A stretch of DNA of 64,000 bases from Adiantum capillus-veneris (GCA_014529385.2 CM043959.1:9698809-9762808); one strand, 5' to 3'; numbered from the stretch's first letter, positions 1 through 11,661 are shown. The notes: generated by a model not told the origin, from the sequence alone. Numbers and translations: made by a program.

Positions 1-359
1 AAGAAACGATGACGATATGGGAAAAGTGACAACCAAATCATTCTTAACAAAGGCTAAGCTTAAAGAGTTTGATGGCATAATAAAGATATGCAAAGATTTA
101 GAAGCGTGGATTGAAGAACTCAAAGATTTGGATTATACTTTTAATATCGAGAACACGATCACCAGACTTTCGAACGCTCGAGCAAGGTGACCGATAAGAC
201 AATACGTACCAAGATGGCTCAATTGGAGACTTTTGGGGATGCGTACGATAAAGGTAAGTCATCTACCCCTTCTTTGTGATGTTTTATGTCTTTGATATGT
301 CCTTTGAAAGCTTCTGTGATCAAATTTATGCGTAAAAGTTGAGATTTAAAATTGAATTT

Positions 360-3300
360 CTTAATTGATTTGGATAGTATTCATTGCTTCCTATCATCTA
401 AATTGATTGAGAAATTAAATCGAGAAGTTAAAAGACTTGTGGACTTAACCAGTGGTAATAATAGTTTCACGAAAGAGTTAGTAGAAAATTTGTTTTTTTT
501 CTTTGAAGATTCGGAAGCATAAAGATGATTTTTATATCATAAACATTGATATTCATGATGTTATCATTGGTATCAATTAGATGATTGAAAATCATGTTTT
601 GATTGATTGAAGAAAGAAAAATGATGATAAGTCACACTCTTCGTGGAAAGAAAAAGATTCTAAATCTAGTTTTGGCCATGGAATTGATAAGGTGACTTAG
701 ATAAGAGTGTGAGACGTTTTTCGTGTTTGCTAATGAGATTAAAGAAGAATCTGGGGATAAACAGAAAGAGACAAATCCAAAATTTGTAGAGAATCTCTTA
801 CATGAATTTAAGGATGTGTTTCCGGACGATCTTCTTGGTATGCCTCCGCCTAGAGCGGTAGACCACGCCATAGATCTATATCCAGGAGCAACACCTTATT
901 CAAGGGCTCCATACAGGTTCAATATTGATGAGCTTAAAGAGCTCAAGATACAACTTGATGATCTTTTGAAAAAGGGTTTCATTAAACCTAGTGTATCTCC
1001 TTGGGGTAGTACTATGTTATTCCAAAAGAAAAAGGATGGAACATATAGGTTATGCATTGACTATAGGGGATTAAACAAACAGACCATTAAGAACAAATAT
1101 CCTCTTCCCTTTCATGTGCTTAATGAATAGTATTTTTCACCCGTATCTTGATGACTTCATTGTGGTATTCTTGGATGATATTTTTGTGTCTTCTAAGACT
1201 GAAGAAGATCATGCATTGCATTTAAAGAAAACATTTAAAGTTTTGCGTGAACATAAATTGTATGCCAAAGCAAGTAAGTGTTCTTTTGCAAAGGATCAGA
1301 TTGTGTATTTGGGAAGAGTGATTTCTAAAGAGAAGATTCACATTGATCTTGATAAAGTTAAGACTATGTCAGTAAGGGATGTAAGAAGCTTTATGGGTCT
1401 AGCACAATATGAGAGAGCACACATTAAAGATTTCTCTAAGATACCAAGTCCTTTGACCGAATTGACCTAGAAAGACAAGGGTTTTGTGTGGACTTCTAAT
1501 TGTGAGACTGCATTTGAGACCTTGAAGACTAAAATAGAGAAAAATTGTGTTTTAAAAGTTTCTGAGATGGGCAAACCATTTGTTGTGTCTTGTGACGCTA
1601 GTGGTGAACAATTAGGTTGTGTTTTGACACAAGAAGGAAGAGTGGTTCCATATGAGTCTATGAATTTAAGAGGACATGAATTGAACTATGCAACACATGA
1701 TCTAGAATTGCTTGCTGTTGTTCATGCATTGAAACATGGGCGTCATCTTTTGCTTGGTGTCAAATTTGAATTGCGTACGGACCATCAAATCTTGAAGTAT
1801 ATTTTCACTCAGCCATTGTTAAACAATAGACAAAGGAGATGGATTGAATTGCTGGCTGAGTATGATTTTGATTTGAAGTATTTGTGTGGAAAAGAAAATA
1901 AAGCTGCAGATGCATTGAGTCGTAGGTCCATGTGTAATTTGTTGACTGTTGTGCGATCCAATTTGATTGATGAGATACATGCTGAAGTTGAAAATGATTC
2001 TTTTTATATGCCTATTTTGAAATTCTTGCGTGAGAATATTGGTGAGATGTATGAGAACAGATATCACTTGTATAAGGGAAATCTGTATTATTATGACCAC
2101 TTGTGTATTCTTGTAAATTCTGCTTTTAAGAGTCAAATTCTGCATGAGTGTCATAATTCACCTTTTTCTGGTCATCCTGGATTGAATAAGACATATGAAA
2201 AGATTAAAAGTTCATTCTTTTGGCCGCGTATGAAATTGGATGTTAAGAATTATGTGCATGAATGCTTTCAATGTCAACAAGTTAAAATTGAACATAAGAG
2301 GATGCCTGGTGACCTTCAACCCTTAGACATTCCTTTACAAAAGTGGGAGTCTATATCCATGGACTTTATCATTAGACTTCCTACTACTCGTGGAGGGTAT
2401 GACTCGATCTTTGTGGTGGTAGATAGACTCACAAAACAAGCTCACTTGTTTTCTGTAAAGATAACTGATACTCCATTGACCATTGTACGCTTGTTTGTGA
2501 AAGAGATATTTCGTTTGCATGGCATGCCCAAGAGCATAGTGTCTGACAGAGATTCTAAGTTCACTTCTCATTTCTGGAGAGCGACTTTTGACTCTATAGG
2601 TACCCAGTTACGCATGTCTACTGCTTTTCATCCTCAAACAGATGGAGAAACGGAGAGAGTGAATCATATTTTAAAAGATATGTTATGAATGTATGTCAAT
2701 GAAAATCAATCTAATTGGAATGAATATTTGCCTTTGGTTGAATTTTCATACAACAGTTCATATTATTCATCAATTAGGATGACTCCGTTTGAGGCAATGT
2801 ATGGCTATAACTATCCCACACCTATTAATTTTCTTAACTCGAGGTATAAGGTAGACCTGTCCCGTGAGATGCTTGAGAAAATGGATAACGAGTTGGCCAA
2901 AATCAGGGGGAATATTAGAGAAGCTCAAAAGAGACATAAATTGTATTATGACAAGAAACATCGGGTTGTGGAGTATGAAACTGGTGACATAGTTTCTTAA
3001 AGATTATTCCTGAGAAGTCTCATTTGATTCTTGGAAAGGATAGAAGATTGTCTCCATGATTTGCTGGGCCATTTAAAATTTTGAAGCGCATTGGTTCATT
3101 AGCTTACAGATTTGAAATTGCCTTCTCATGTTAAAGTGCATCCCGTATTTCATGTGAGTTTATTGAAAAAGCATGTTCCTAATGTGCATCATGTTTTCCA
3201 GGAAAACTCTAAGTTGAAAGATGATGGAACATTGACTATAGAACCAGACTTAGTGCTAGATAGACGTGTTAAACAACTAAGAAATAGAGACATTATGGAA

Positions 3301-3385
3301 GTTTTGGTTAAGTGGTAGAACTATCCAGTAGAGGATGCATCATGGGTTGATCTTAGTGTTTTGCAAAAAGAATTTCCCTCTCTTT
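360..3385 (+). pseudogene. Broken gypsy pol: protease, RT, RNase H, integrase, chromodomain-like
   Basis: Domains by motif: protease-like remnant 360-620 (a DVIIG-like block); reverse transcriptase from about 780 ([12 protein letters not shown] finger block near 1050, FLDD palm motif near 1170); RNase H about 1550-1920 (SCDASGEQLG, RTDHQ, AADALSRR); integrase about 2130-2950 with an HHCC finger (HECHNSPFSGHPG, then CFQCQ) and the catalytic core (SMDFI, SDRDSKF, DGETERVN). The segment near 3120-3170 (VHPVFHVSLLKKHVP) and the YPVEDASW block near 3320 match the end of gypsy integrase and a chromodomain. This replication polyprotein is now a pseudogene. Family assignment is firm; clade is inference. 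Confidence 0.85.
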
Positions 3386-3411
3386 CCAACTCTGAGGACA
3401 AAGTTAATTTT

Positions 3412-3424
3412 GATAAGGGGAGAA
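3412..3424 (+). other. Polypurine tract of the first gypsy element
   Basis: The run GATAAGGGGAGAA sits directly before TGTAAT, the likely first bases of the 3' LTR. In LTR elements this tract primes plus-strand DNA synthesis. Confidence 0.7.
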
Positions 3425-3900
3425 TGTAATAGGACTAATCTTTGAAGTTCTTAAAGTCAAAAAGAATGTAGTAGGGCATATCTTTCGTTTAACACGATTT
3501 GAAAGATTGTTGAATAGTCTATTAAATAGAGCTTATATGAATGAGTTTGAGATATTAAGAGAGAACATATATTCTTTTTTTAAATAATACACTAAAGAAG
3601 TATTTGATAAAGAATAATGAATAACAGATAGTCTCTCTATGAACAGTAAATTGAGATTTTTATTAATATCAATGTTTTATATTTATGTGTTTTAGCTTGA
3701 AATACATGGGTAGGCTTAAAATAAGTTGAAAAAGTAGTGGAGACCCAAAAATAGAGGTTTTATGAGTCGCAACCTAAAAGTTACGTTTTGGGAACCTTGA
3801 TTGCTTTGCTCTGAGTTTGTTTGTAAAAGTTATGATGAAAAAAAACAGAAGGCAGTAGCAGTGTAGTATATACAAGGACAGACAGACATGCAACATCATA
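3425..3900 (+). repeat. 3' LTR of the first gypsy element (right end uncertain)
   Basis: Begins TGTAATAGG right after the purine tract. It is AT-rich and non-coding. No second copy lies in the window, so the right end is approximate. Confidence 0.5.
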
Positions 3901-4940
3901 CAGCTCTCCCTGCTATCAACCAAGAAGTGATTTTGTTTCTTCATGGTAGACTATTGCAATTGAGATTATGAAGGTACATATATATATTTTCTTACTTTGA
4001 TTATCATGTTGAATTGGTTGCACGAGTATGCTCTTTTGGCTATTTTGTAGGCGATGCAAAAATCAATGTGTGAAATAGGATCTGAGCAAAGTGTCATGAT
4101 AAAAATCTAACCTTCACGGATCGCTTAGCAATCACGTTCTTATCTTACTCTCGCAAGTATACTTGGTGAGAAAATCGTGCAGGCTTTTCGAGGAAAAGAA
4201 GGATAAAAGCACGACGGGTGGTGCGTTTGGGGATCATTCAGAGATCTCCTCTTTTGCGAGTGCGATTGTGAGTGCAGTGCGAGTGAGAGTGTGAGTGCGA
4301 GTGAGACGCTGCATGCAAGCGGACTGAAGCTCGGGGGTGGTTGGGAGGTTCGAGCTCTGTACAACGGAGTGCGCCCATATATTTTATTGCTCCTCTGTTG
4401 TATCAAAAGGCTACAAAGATTCATCAATAAAAAGATCTCTTTCTCTACCTTTTTCTGTCTATCTCTATTATTCTGTTCCTGTGACAAGTCAGTCATACAA
4501 AAATATTCACAAAATCTTGTTTAATGCATTTTTATCCTCAGAAGTACACTTTTCCGTGATTTCAAATGCAATCAAGCACTTTAGCAAATAATTCAATGCT
4601 AAATATCTCTAGATCAGAATCGGATCACTTACCTAAATCTACTCCTACAAATCATATGGGGTTTTGCATCTATGAGTAGAAAAACGCTTCACTGCCATAC
4701 ACGGACTAGTAAACGCTTTTATCACCTCACAAATCACTCGACCACCAACAACTACTCTAATCCAGAGATCCTAACTAAACCTATCTAGTCGCAGACCCTC
4801 GGCAAGACACACGCTTCCAGGCTATGCACTTGATCACGGAATATCCTCTTCCTGATCCACTTAAGAAAAACGCTTTCTAGCCGAAACTAAATCAAGCAAC
4901 CATCACACGAGTGTTAGTAGGAAACCTACTTAGGTCCTTG
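3901..4940. other. Non-coding stretch; right part is probably a minus-strand element leader
   Basis: No gene is supported here. About 4500-4940, read on the minus strand, directly follows a primer binding site and is therefore probably the untranslated leader of the element whose LTR is at 4962-5917. About 4140-4500 is richer in G and C and ends in an AATAAA-containing stretch near 4430, resembling an LTR or transcript end, but no partner copy exists in the window. Short frames here have no recognisable motif. Confidence 0.4.
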
Positions 4941-4960
4941 TGTCCCCGGTAGCGGCGCCA
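4941..4960 (-). other. Primer binding site (TGGCGCC type)
   Basis: On the minus strand this reads TGGCGCCGCTACCGGGG and onward, one base from the LTR end at 4962. This TGGCGCC...CCGGGGA type site is shared by plant Tat and Athila gypsy elements. It sets the minus orientation and shows that 4962-5917 is a 5' LTR. Confidence 0.8.
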
Positions 4961-4961
4961 A

Positions 4962-5917
4962 TGTTGCGGGAGTGACTCACACACCCATGAAGTGCATGCA
5001 AACACTACCTAGATCAACATAATGTCAATCGAGGACACAGATGACACGATAGGCACACGGAGAAAATCTCTTTAGCTTGTCAGGCTGAGACCATCCTACA
5101 CATACAACACTCTGGAAGGCCAACTATACCACAATCAAGAACCTCACTGCTCTCAACTACACCACCTAGCCATATACACACATACGGAAGGTAACTCACC
5201 TAATCCTGCCAGATTTTTAGGAAACTTAAGGAACACCATCCCCTCACTAGGATACACCTATCCCTAAGCTTCTACACTCAAAACCCTCACTCTAAACCCA
5301 TCTGCGGAAAACGCGTAGGATGACAGAGCAGAATTTTGAAAGTGCTCGAACTTAAATTAAAGAGTACATATGCGTAGCTTATGTTGCCACGATTCTATAG
5401 ACTACTAGCACGCAGAAAACAGACATCCTTTGATACACTTACGGCCACAAATAGCTCGTAGATGTGTCGGCGTGTGCGCTTCATCTCGCATGGAATGCTT
5501 GGCGTTGTCGCGTAGCTCTCCTCGAGCCTACAACAATGGTGCAGTCGGATCTCCAATGTGTTGAGCGAGCCGGGCGTAGCTAGAGGATAAAGCTCACGCT
5601 CACTCTCTTTCTCTCTCACACACAGTAGATGGTAGCGCTAAAGTTTTGATTATGATTAAAGTCTCCCTTTACAAAATGACCTAGGTACCTTATATACTAA
5701 GGCTACCTTAGGTTTAACCAAAAATGGGGTTGAAAGGGTCAAATGGCTTTGTATTTACAATCTGGAAGTGCCATTGCACCCCTGCTTCTGAAACTAGAAT
5801 AACTACTCATTACAAATGACGTTTATAGCCATAATCCGCAGCATTTCATAACTCACAAAAGATAAGACTTTGGTACGAAACTTGAGTTATGTTGTGATGT
5901 TGACCCAGCGGTCAACA
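4962..5917 (-). repeat. 5' LTR (956 bp) of a minus-strand gypsy element
   Basis: Bounded by TGTTG at 4962 and CAACA at 5913-5917, so it has short inverted ends, with the primer binding site immediately to its left. The right border is confirmed because the flanking sequence from 5918 matches a different LTR family (Gypsy-F) and is interrupted exactly here. The partner 3' LTR and internal coding region are not visible to the left, so the element is incomplete. The terminal bases at 5900-5917 also form a 7-bp inverted repeat. Confidence 0.7.
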
Positions 5918-6066
5918 CCATAGCCAAGAGTGTTGGTGTAGGCTCCCCACTTGTCAACAAGCTTGGAGAAGGAAATGAATCTCTTGCACTTTGCACTTCA
6001 CACAATGAGAGAATATGTGTGTGTGTGTGTGGGAGAGAGTATACCACCCTCTCATGCTTGGTCCAC

Positions 6067-6068
<2 letters not shown>

Positions 6069-6121
<53 letters not shown>
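6069..6121. repeat. (CT)n microsatellite, 53 bp
   Basis: Perfect CT repeat inside the minus-strand LTR. A short (GT)n run lies at about 6016-6031. Frames across it are low-complexity artefacts. Confidence 0.95.
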
Positions 6122-6124
<3 letters not shown>

Positions 6125-6611
6125 TTATTTAATTATTTCATTCAGACATGTGTCCTCTTTTTCCTCTTTGAGAGAAAAAACCTAATTATTTATTTTTTGT
6201 ATCAAGATTCTTATTGGACCGCTTAAAAACCTATCCAATAGCATTCAAGCACATCATGAGGGCCACATGTGTAGGATCATTTTAACATGTGTCTTTTATG
6301 TTTATTAAGTCATTTGCTTTGAATTGAATACTTCAAGCACTTAGTCAATCAAGCATGGAAATGTTGATGCCTCTTGAGAGTTTATCTTTGAATTGAACAC
6401 TTCACAAATCTTAGTCATTTAAGCATGTGAGAAGCACCTCAAGCTTTTGGGCAAGGTCCCCACTAACACTTAGCAGCAAGCTGACAAGCACCTCGTGCTT
6501 GGGTAGGATCCCCACCTCAAGGTCAGTCCTTGCCTAAGATCAAATGACTTTTTAACACTAACTTTTGGAGGTCATTAATAAAGCTAACCCTAGGTCATTA
6601 AGATCCATTAG

Positions 6612-6813
6612 ATGCACATTTCTCTTTGATAGACTACCTCCTTTTGGACCCCTATTGAGATGTAACTATCTCTCCTCTTGGTCCCTTAATGAGGTAAATC
6701 TAGAAGCACTTATTGCACATTGATCTTTGGTAGACCGTCTCCTTTTGGACCCCTATTGAGATGCAACCATTTCTCCTTTTGGTCCCCTGTTGAGATAGGT
6801 CTAGAAGCACATA
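6612..6813. repeat. Two imperfect tandem copies of a ~101-bp unit
   Basis: The phrase CTTTTGGACCCCTATTGAGA recurs at 6641 and 6742, and the flanks (TTTGATAGAC / TTTGGTAGAC, TCTAGAAGCAC) repeat with it. The duplication lies in the U3-like part of the minus-strand LTR fragment. Confidence 0.8.
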
Positions 6814-6912
6814 TCTATATCCTAACTCTTGCTCCCCTTTTATCTTCCCATATTAAATGATGAGTTTAATATGAGAAAATCATTCGGTAAAGTTAGATAT
6901 TATATTTTATTG

Positions 6913-7600
6913 CAAGAGAGGTTTATTGGTAGACAATTTCTGACCTTAAAAACTAAGGTGATGGTAGGCATACCGAAAAACTTTACTGAAGCTGAGCAAA
7001 GAGATACTCAAAAGTTTTGTAAAATTAAGTGTGTGCATGATTCTGGCAATAATGAAGACAACAAAATAAGGGAGATTGGAAAAAGGTCCAACCATCCTGA
7101 AGTCCTAAAAGTCACATCGGAGGTAATCAAGAGGCTCAACAAGTCAATTAACAATTTTTTTATTCATTTTGCACAAGGTGTAGGACCAAGAGGGCCACCT
7201 CAACACCCAATGGAGAGAGGGCCTAGACCGAGGTTGGTGCTAGAGTGTTGGAATTGTGGAGAAAGAGTACATGGTATGTACACTTGTCCTTATCCAAAAG
7301 GAGAGTTAGGGAGGCCAAACCTAAACTATTGGGTGAAGAATGCGAATACCCCTCCATGACAACCACTTTCTACAATGAAGTAACACAAGACCAATGGTGG
7401 CTGATGTGAGGCCACCACCACCTACCAAAAAAGGAGGACAAACTATTCCACCTCTACCAAATTCTAGTGTGCATGTAGTAGAGGTAGTTCATCCATCTCA
7501 AAAGAATGATGGGGTCATAAAAGAAAATGGGGTAAAACAAGATCATGGTAAAGAAAAGGTACAGGAGGATCAACCAGAGAGTAGTAAGAAGAGGGGTTAA
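6913..7600 (+). pseudogene. Tat-B gag remnant with CCHC zinc knuckle
   Basis: Matches the open gag at 63000-63971 segment by segment: ERFIGRQF versus ERFIARLF, then the zinc knuckle CWNCGERVHGMYTC near 7245-7290, then PKGELGRPNLNY. CCHC knuckles of Gag bind element RNA during packaging. Only the C-terminal part is present because the minus-strand LTR replaces the N-terminal part. Proline- and lysine-rich sequence follows to about 7600, as in the 63-kb copy. Broken. Confidence 0.85.
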
Positions 7601-7789
7601 GAAGAGAAATCCAAAGTTAGGGATAAAAGGAGGATCAATCTTCAAGACTTTCCAGTTGGTCATGGGATGGATTCATACAGTTTGATTAAGGATATGCAAG
7701 GTAAGGTTCCTAACATTTATTGGACTCAATTCATAGCAATATATACACAAGTGAGGAAAGAGCTTGCGGGAGTGGCAACGGAGGGGTAC

Positions 7790-8480
7790 CTATTGTAAAA
7801 ATTGCACAAGTAAAGGCTCAGGAGGACATCACTCCAACACTTGATTGTTGAATAAAGGGTAGACTTATCAAAAGTGGGCTCGTAGATAGAGATTCTCTAA
7901 TCAATATCATGACAGAGAATCTCATAAACAAATTAGGGTTGAGGATCCAAGAACCAATGGATATTAAGGTAAAAATGGCAAATAATAGCAAGGCATGTTG
8001 TTTGGGGCTTATCAAGTATGTGGAAGTAGAGTTCCTTAAGATTAAAAATCATGTTCATTTTTTCGTGATGACCACCAAAGGGAATGGATATCCCGTTATC
8101 CTTGGTCAGCTATGGCTAATGAAAATGTAAACTTTGAAGGAGTGGGAATCAGGAAAACTTATATGCTAAAATGGCAACCATATGAAGATTCTCTACAACA
8201 CGAAGGAGCAATGTTAAGAAGATCTACAAGAGGAGTCAACACTAATTGAAATAGAAGAAGAGCTCACCACTACAACCATGGGAGAAGAAGACAATGACCT
8301 CGACACCACCAAATTAGATTTCTCTAGAGAAGTGATGGGTTTAAGACTCAAACATAACGGGCAGATGTTAGAAGAAGCAAAGTTAAAAGAGCCACCACAA
8401 GAGCAACCACAAGGAAACAACGAAGAGATGATAGAGGGTATTCTTTCCAAAACCATCACACAAGAGGAAAGGGGGTAGTA
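7790..8480 (+). pseudogene. Tat-B protease region and acidic linker
   Basis: Around 7860-8130 there is a retropepsin-like fold signature: a hydrophobic strand with NIMTENLINKLGL, then the late-protease block YPVILGQLWLM (the family's 'dv.LG..Wl' motif). It is followed to about 8480 by an acidic, Glu/Gln-rich linker (ELTTTT, EEDNDLDTTK), common between protease and reverse transcriptase in long gypsy polyproteins. Broken. The protease call rests on position and these two blocks. Confidence 0.6.
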
Positions 8481-8639
8481 CAAATAAATGTTATAGAAAT
8501 TTCCTCAATTGTTTATCAAAGATCTCACTGTTGTCAAAAGAATTGATGTCCTCCAACATCAAATTGAGCTAAAGTAGGAAACTCATCCTCAAAGGCAAAA
8601 GCTAGGAAGGTTCAATGCTGTAAAGGAGGCAACAGTTTT

Positions 8640-8907
8640 GAAGGAAGTTAGAAAGCTATTATCCACAATTTTATATACCCAGTGGAGAAATCAAAGTGGG
8701 TGTCCCCAATAGTGATGACTCTATAAATGAAAATGGAAAATGGAGAGTTTGTGTGGATTATCGACCACTTAATGAAGCAACTAAGAGGGATCACTTTCCT
8801 CTTCCTTTCCAAGATGAGATTTTGAATGAAGTAGCATGACACAAAAAGTACATCTTTTGTGATGGCTACTCAGGCTACTTTCAAGTATGCATTGCAAAGG
8901 AATATAA
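8640..8907 (+). pseudogene. Tat-B reverse transcriptase, left part
   Basis: Contains the finger-domain block ENGEWRVCVDYRPLNEAT (near 8730-8790) and HFPLPFQDEIL, then YIFCDGYSGYFQV, the start of the palm domain (family DGFSGYNQI). The reading stops at the target site TATAA (8903-8907), where the 142-bp-LTR element begins, and the same domain resumes at 16230. A clear case of an older polymerase split by a later insertion. Broken. Confidence 0.85.
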
Positions 8908-9049
8908 TGTTGAGCTTATATGTGAATCTACTCAATATATGGGTTCTCTATATATGACACCTAGATACCCTCTATATATACATCATCTCATGTGTGTATT
9001 CTACACACTTTGGGGTTCTATTTCTCTGCTCTCTTTCTCTCTCTCAACA
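8908..9049 (+). repeat. 5' LTR (142 bp) of the non-autonomous element
   Basis: TGTTGAGC at the left, CTCAACA at the right, giving inverted ends TGTTGAG/CTCAACA. It contains TATATATAC-type sequence near 8973 that may serve as TATA box, and a CT-rich end. Its partner is 16088-16229. Confidence 0.92.
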
Positions 9050-9061
9050 TGGTATCAGAGC
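9050..9061 (+). other. Primer binding site for initiator tRNA-Met
   Basis: TGGTATCAGAGC directly abuts the 5' LTR. This is the standard plant site complementary to the 3' end of initiator tRNA-Met, most frequent in Copia and TRIM elements. Confidence 0.95.
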
Positions 9062-9080
9062 AGTACGTTTCTATTTTTAA

Positions 9081-9961
9081 TTTTTCTCCTGATTGAAAAC
9101 GATTTTGCAGAAACTATCCATGGCAAACACTGGAGTCGATGTGGTCTACAACTTTGCAAAATAAAGTTTTTTCAAATTCTGCACCGATTTTGAGTTATCG
9201 TTCATGGACTGGGCGCGCGTACATACCTGAAAAGCAACTTTCATTTTATGTTTTGGATTTTTTTCTTAATTGAAAACGATTTTGCAAAAACTACCCTCGA
9301 GAGGCATCGGAATCGATGTGGTCTATAACTTTGCAGAAGAAAGCTTTTTCAAATTCTGCACTTATTTTGACTTATCGTTCGCAGAATGCGTATATGCCTG
9401 AAAAGCAACTTCGCTTTTTGTTTTTGATTTTTCTCCTAATTGCAAACAATTTTACAGAAACTAGCCGCTGTTGGCATCAGAGTTGATGTGATCTACAACT
9501 TTGCAGAAGAATTTTTTTTCCAAATTCTGCACCGATTTTGAGTTATCATTGGCGGACTGCGTACATGTCTAAAAAGTAACTTTCGCTTTCTTGTTTTCGA
9601 TTTTTCTCCTAATTGAGAACGATTTTGCAGAAACAGCTTGTGAAGGCACTGAAATCGATGTGGTCTATAACTTTGCAAAAGAAAGTTTTTTTTTCGAATT
9701 TTGCACTGATTTTGAGTTATCGTTGGTGGACTGCGTACATGCTAGAAAAGCAACTTTTGTTTTTTTGTTTTTTGATTTTTCTCCTAATTGAGAACAATTT
9801 TTCACAAACTATTCGCTTGAATTATTAGAATCAATGTGGTGTACAACTTTGCAGAAGAAAGTTTCTCTAAATTCTGCACTGATTTTGGGTTATCGTCTCG
9901 GACTGCGAATATGTTTGAAAAGAAAAAATTTACTTTTAGCTTTTGCTTTTCCTCATAATTG
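9081..9961 (+). repeat. Tandem array, about five 170-177-bp units
   Basis: The motif TTTTTCTCCTAATTG recurs with its last base at 9095, 9272, 9442, 9615, 9790 and, degenerate, 9961. Each unit also carries GATGTGGTCTACAACTTTGC and GATTTTGAGTTATCG variants. Spacing (177, 170, 173, 175, 171) is not a multiple of three, and short frames inside do not persist between units, so the array is not coding. Confidence 0.92.
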
Positions 9962-10189
9962 AAAACTTCTAAATTATTTTTTTTCTTCATCAATCATATA
10001 TTGGTTACTGACGTAACTTTAATGTTGAAGCCAGTTACATATCGTTCCGAGTCAGTCGAGCCGTTGATGATCGTCCAAATTCTATCGAGCTACTGTTGGT
10101 ACATGATCTTTTGTTATATGATATACTGGTTCATTGATTCTCGTATAATTATTCTTCTAGAAATATAGTTTACGTCGTTCTATTGATAA

Positions 10190-10790
10190 TTTCTCATTGA
10201 TATCATAGTGATTTTGATGGTACCATATGATGTTTTATTAGTACTTTCGTCATGGTGATTTTCGTTGATACCATGATGATATTTCATTGATACCATGGTT
10301 ATTCTCGGTGATGCCATGATGATATTTGGTTGATACCATGGTTATTCTCGGTGATGCCATGATTATATTTTGTTGATTCCATGGTGATTTTCGTTGATAC
10401 CATGATGATGTTTCAATGATACCATGGTTATTCTCGATGATGCCATGATGTTGTTTCTTTGATACAATGATTATTCTTGGTGATATCATGATGTTGTTTC
10501 ATTGATACCATAGTTATTCTCGGTGATACCATGGTGTTTTTTCGTTGATACCATGGTTATTCTCGGTGATACCATGATGTTTTTTCGTTGATACCATGGT
10601 TATTCTCGGTGATATCATGATGTTGTTTCATTGATACCATGGTTATTCTCGGTGATACCATGATGTTGTTTCGTTCATACAATGATTATTCTATGATGCT
10701 CTTTGTTGATACCATGATGATTTATTCATTCTTATTGATACAATGATGATATTTTGTTAATACTTTGATGATACTCATTGATATCACTAC
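10190..10790 (+). repeat. Tandem array, about 13 units of ~42 bp built from ~21-bp halves
   Basis: Alternating half-units TTGATACCATGGTTATTCT and GGTGATACCATGATGTT repeat across the stretch. Units are variable in sequence. The antisense frame (repeating GINEISSWYQRKS-like peptide) is a product of the repeat, not a gene. Confidence 0.9.
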
Positions 10791-11250
10791 GTTGATAAAT
10801 GTCGTTTTATGTAGTATATACACATGTTATTTGCATCACGTATCATGCATCTTGTACTTTTTATGTTCATACTTTATGTCCACATATGTTGTCGTGCGTA
10901 TATATGTCGTCAAAAGAGTGGCGTCGCGAACCATCTCTTATGGCGTTGTGAACGTAATTATTTCACTAACGATGCTAATAATTTTCACCACTATGCTTTT
11001 TGAGTCTATGATCTATGCAGGATTGATCAAAGAATTAATTTCATGAAGACAAATTTGGTGAAAATAAAAGATTTATGAAGACATGTTTGGTGATGCCATA
11101 TTGATGACAACATGAAGATATGTTTGCTGATGCAAGAGTGATGACAAGCTACATAGCAGATTCATGAAGACACTTCTGATTACGAGCTAATCGATAGCCT
11201 CTACACCTCTTTATTGAACCTTTGTATTCATTATTGTATTTGATAGGATA

Positions 11251-11362
11251 GGAGTAATGTAACTCCTCATAAAACATTCATTGTAAAAGGAGTGATGTAG
11301 CTCCTCATAAATTATTCATTGTAAAAGGAGTGATGTAGCTCCACATGAACATTTGTATATTT
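11251..11362 (+). repeat. Three tandem 38-bp units with GGAG...CTCC stems
   Basis: GGAGTGATGTAGCTCC (or its variant GGAGTAATGTAACTCC) starts at 11251, 11289 and 11327 and is followed by CATAAA...CATTCATTGTAAAA. Each unit can pair GGAG with CTCC. It lies in the 3' part of the non-autonomous element. Confidence 0.88.
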
Positions 11363-11469
11363 AATGATTTTTATAATATAACAATGGGTGTATATAGAGC
11401 TATGGATTTTTCCCTTGATCCTCCAAGGGTTTTTTCATCCACAGTTAGGGACCCTTATTTGAGCGGGGG

Positions 11470-11661
11470 TGAAGGAGTACGAGCGGAAGTGCGACACGAG
11501 AGAGAGTGCGAGAAGAAGAGCACGACGAAATGGTGAACTCGCTCTACTGTAATGTGTAGAGCATAGTGAGTTCTTATTAGGTTTTAACAAAAGAATATGT
11601 GTACATACCTGGCGGCCCGTCCACTTACCTGGACGACCACATTGGGCTTTATACCCCAACA
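11470..11661 (-). repeat. 3' LTR of the nested Copia element
   Basis: 192 bp, TGAAGGAG on the plus strand at the left and CCCCAACA at the right. Pairs with 15891-16082. Confidence 0.92.

Larger units (their letters stand above)
1..3900 (+). mobile_element. Ty3/gypsy chromovirus-type element, 5' end off the window
   Basis: A left-to-right gypsy element whose 5' LTR lies before the window. The order seen is gag-like remnant (about 45-240), protease-like remnant (about 360-620), reverse transcriptase, RNase H, integrase, a chromodomain-like tail, a purine tract and the start of a 3' LTR. Integrase after RNase H is the Ty3/gypsy order, and the terminal chromodomain-like motif points to a chromovirus (Reina/CRM/Tekay group not resolved). 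It is a fossil with at least five breaks. The LTR end near 3900 is a guess, because no terminal CA with matching target duplication could be fixed. No host gene is touched. Confidence 0.85.
5918..6913 (-). repeat. Minus-strand LTR fragment related to the Gypsy-F LTR
   Basis: Read on the minus strand from about 6913, this follows the LTR that starts at 39101: shared blocks include ATATCTAA, CATTTAATATGGG, the repeated 'atctcaataggg.tccaaaagg' type phrase, a GA/CT tract about 800 bp in, and finally the block ending CTTGGCTATGG. There it is interrupted by the LTR at 4962-5917. Its right end abuts the remnant gag of Tat-B at about 6913, so the parent element probably inserted into that gag. Boundary uncertain by about 5 bp. 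Confidence 0.7.

Noticed and set aside
5900-5917. 7-bp inverted repeat GTTGACC/GGTCAAC as an operator-like site
   Set aside because: It coincides with the end of an LTR; no evidence of a regulatory role.
10190-10790. CRISPR-like regular repetition of a 42-bp motif
   Set aside because: The units are adjacent and imperfect with no unique spacers, and lie inside a plant LTR element; it is a tandem array.
10765-11046. 93-codon hydrophobic frame in the non-autonomous element
   Set aside because: Looks membrane-like only because the DNA is T-rich; no related frame elsewhere and no start context.
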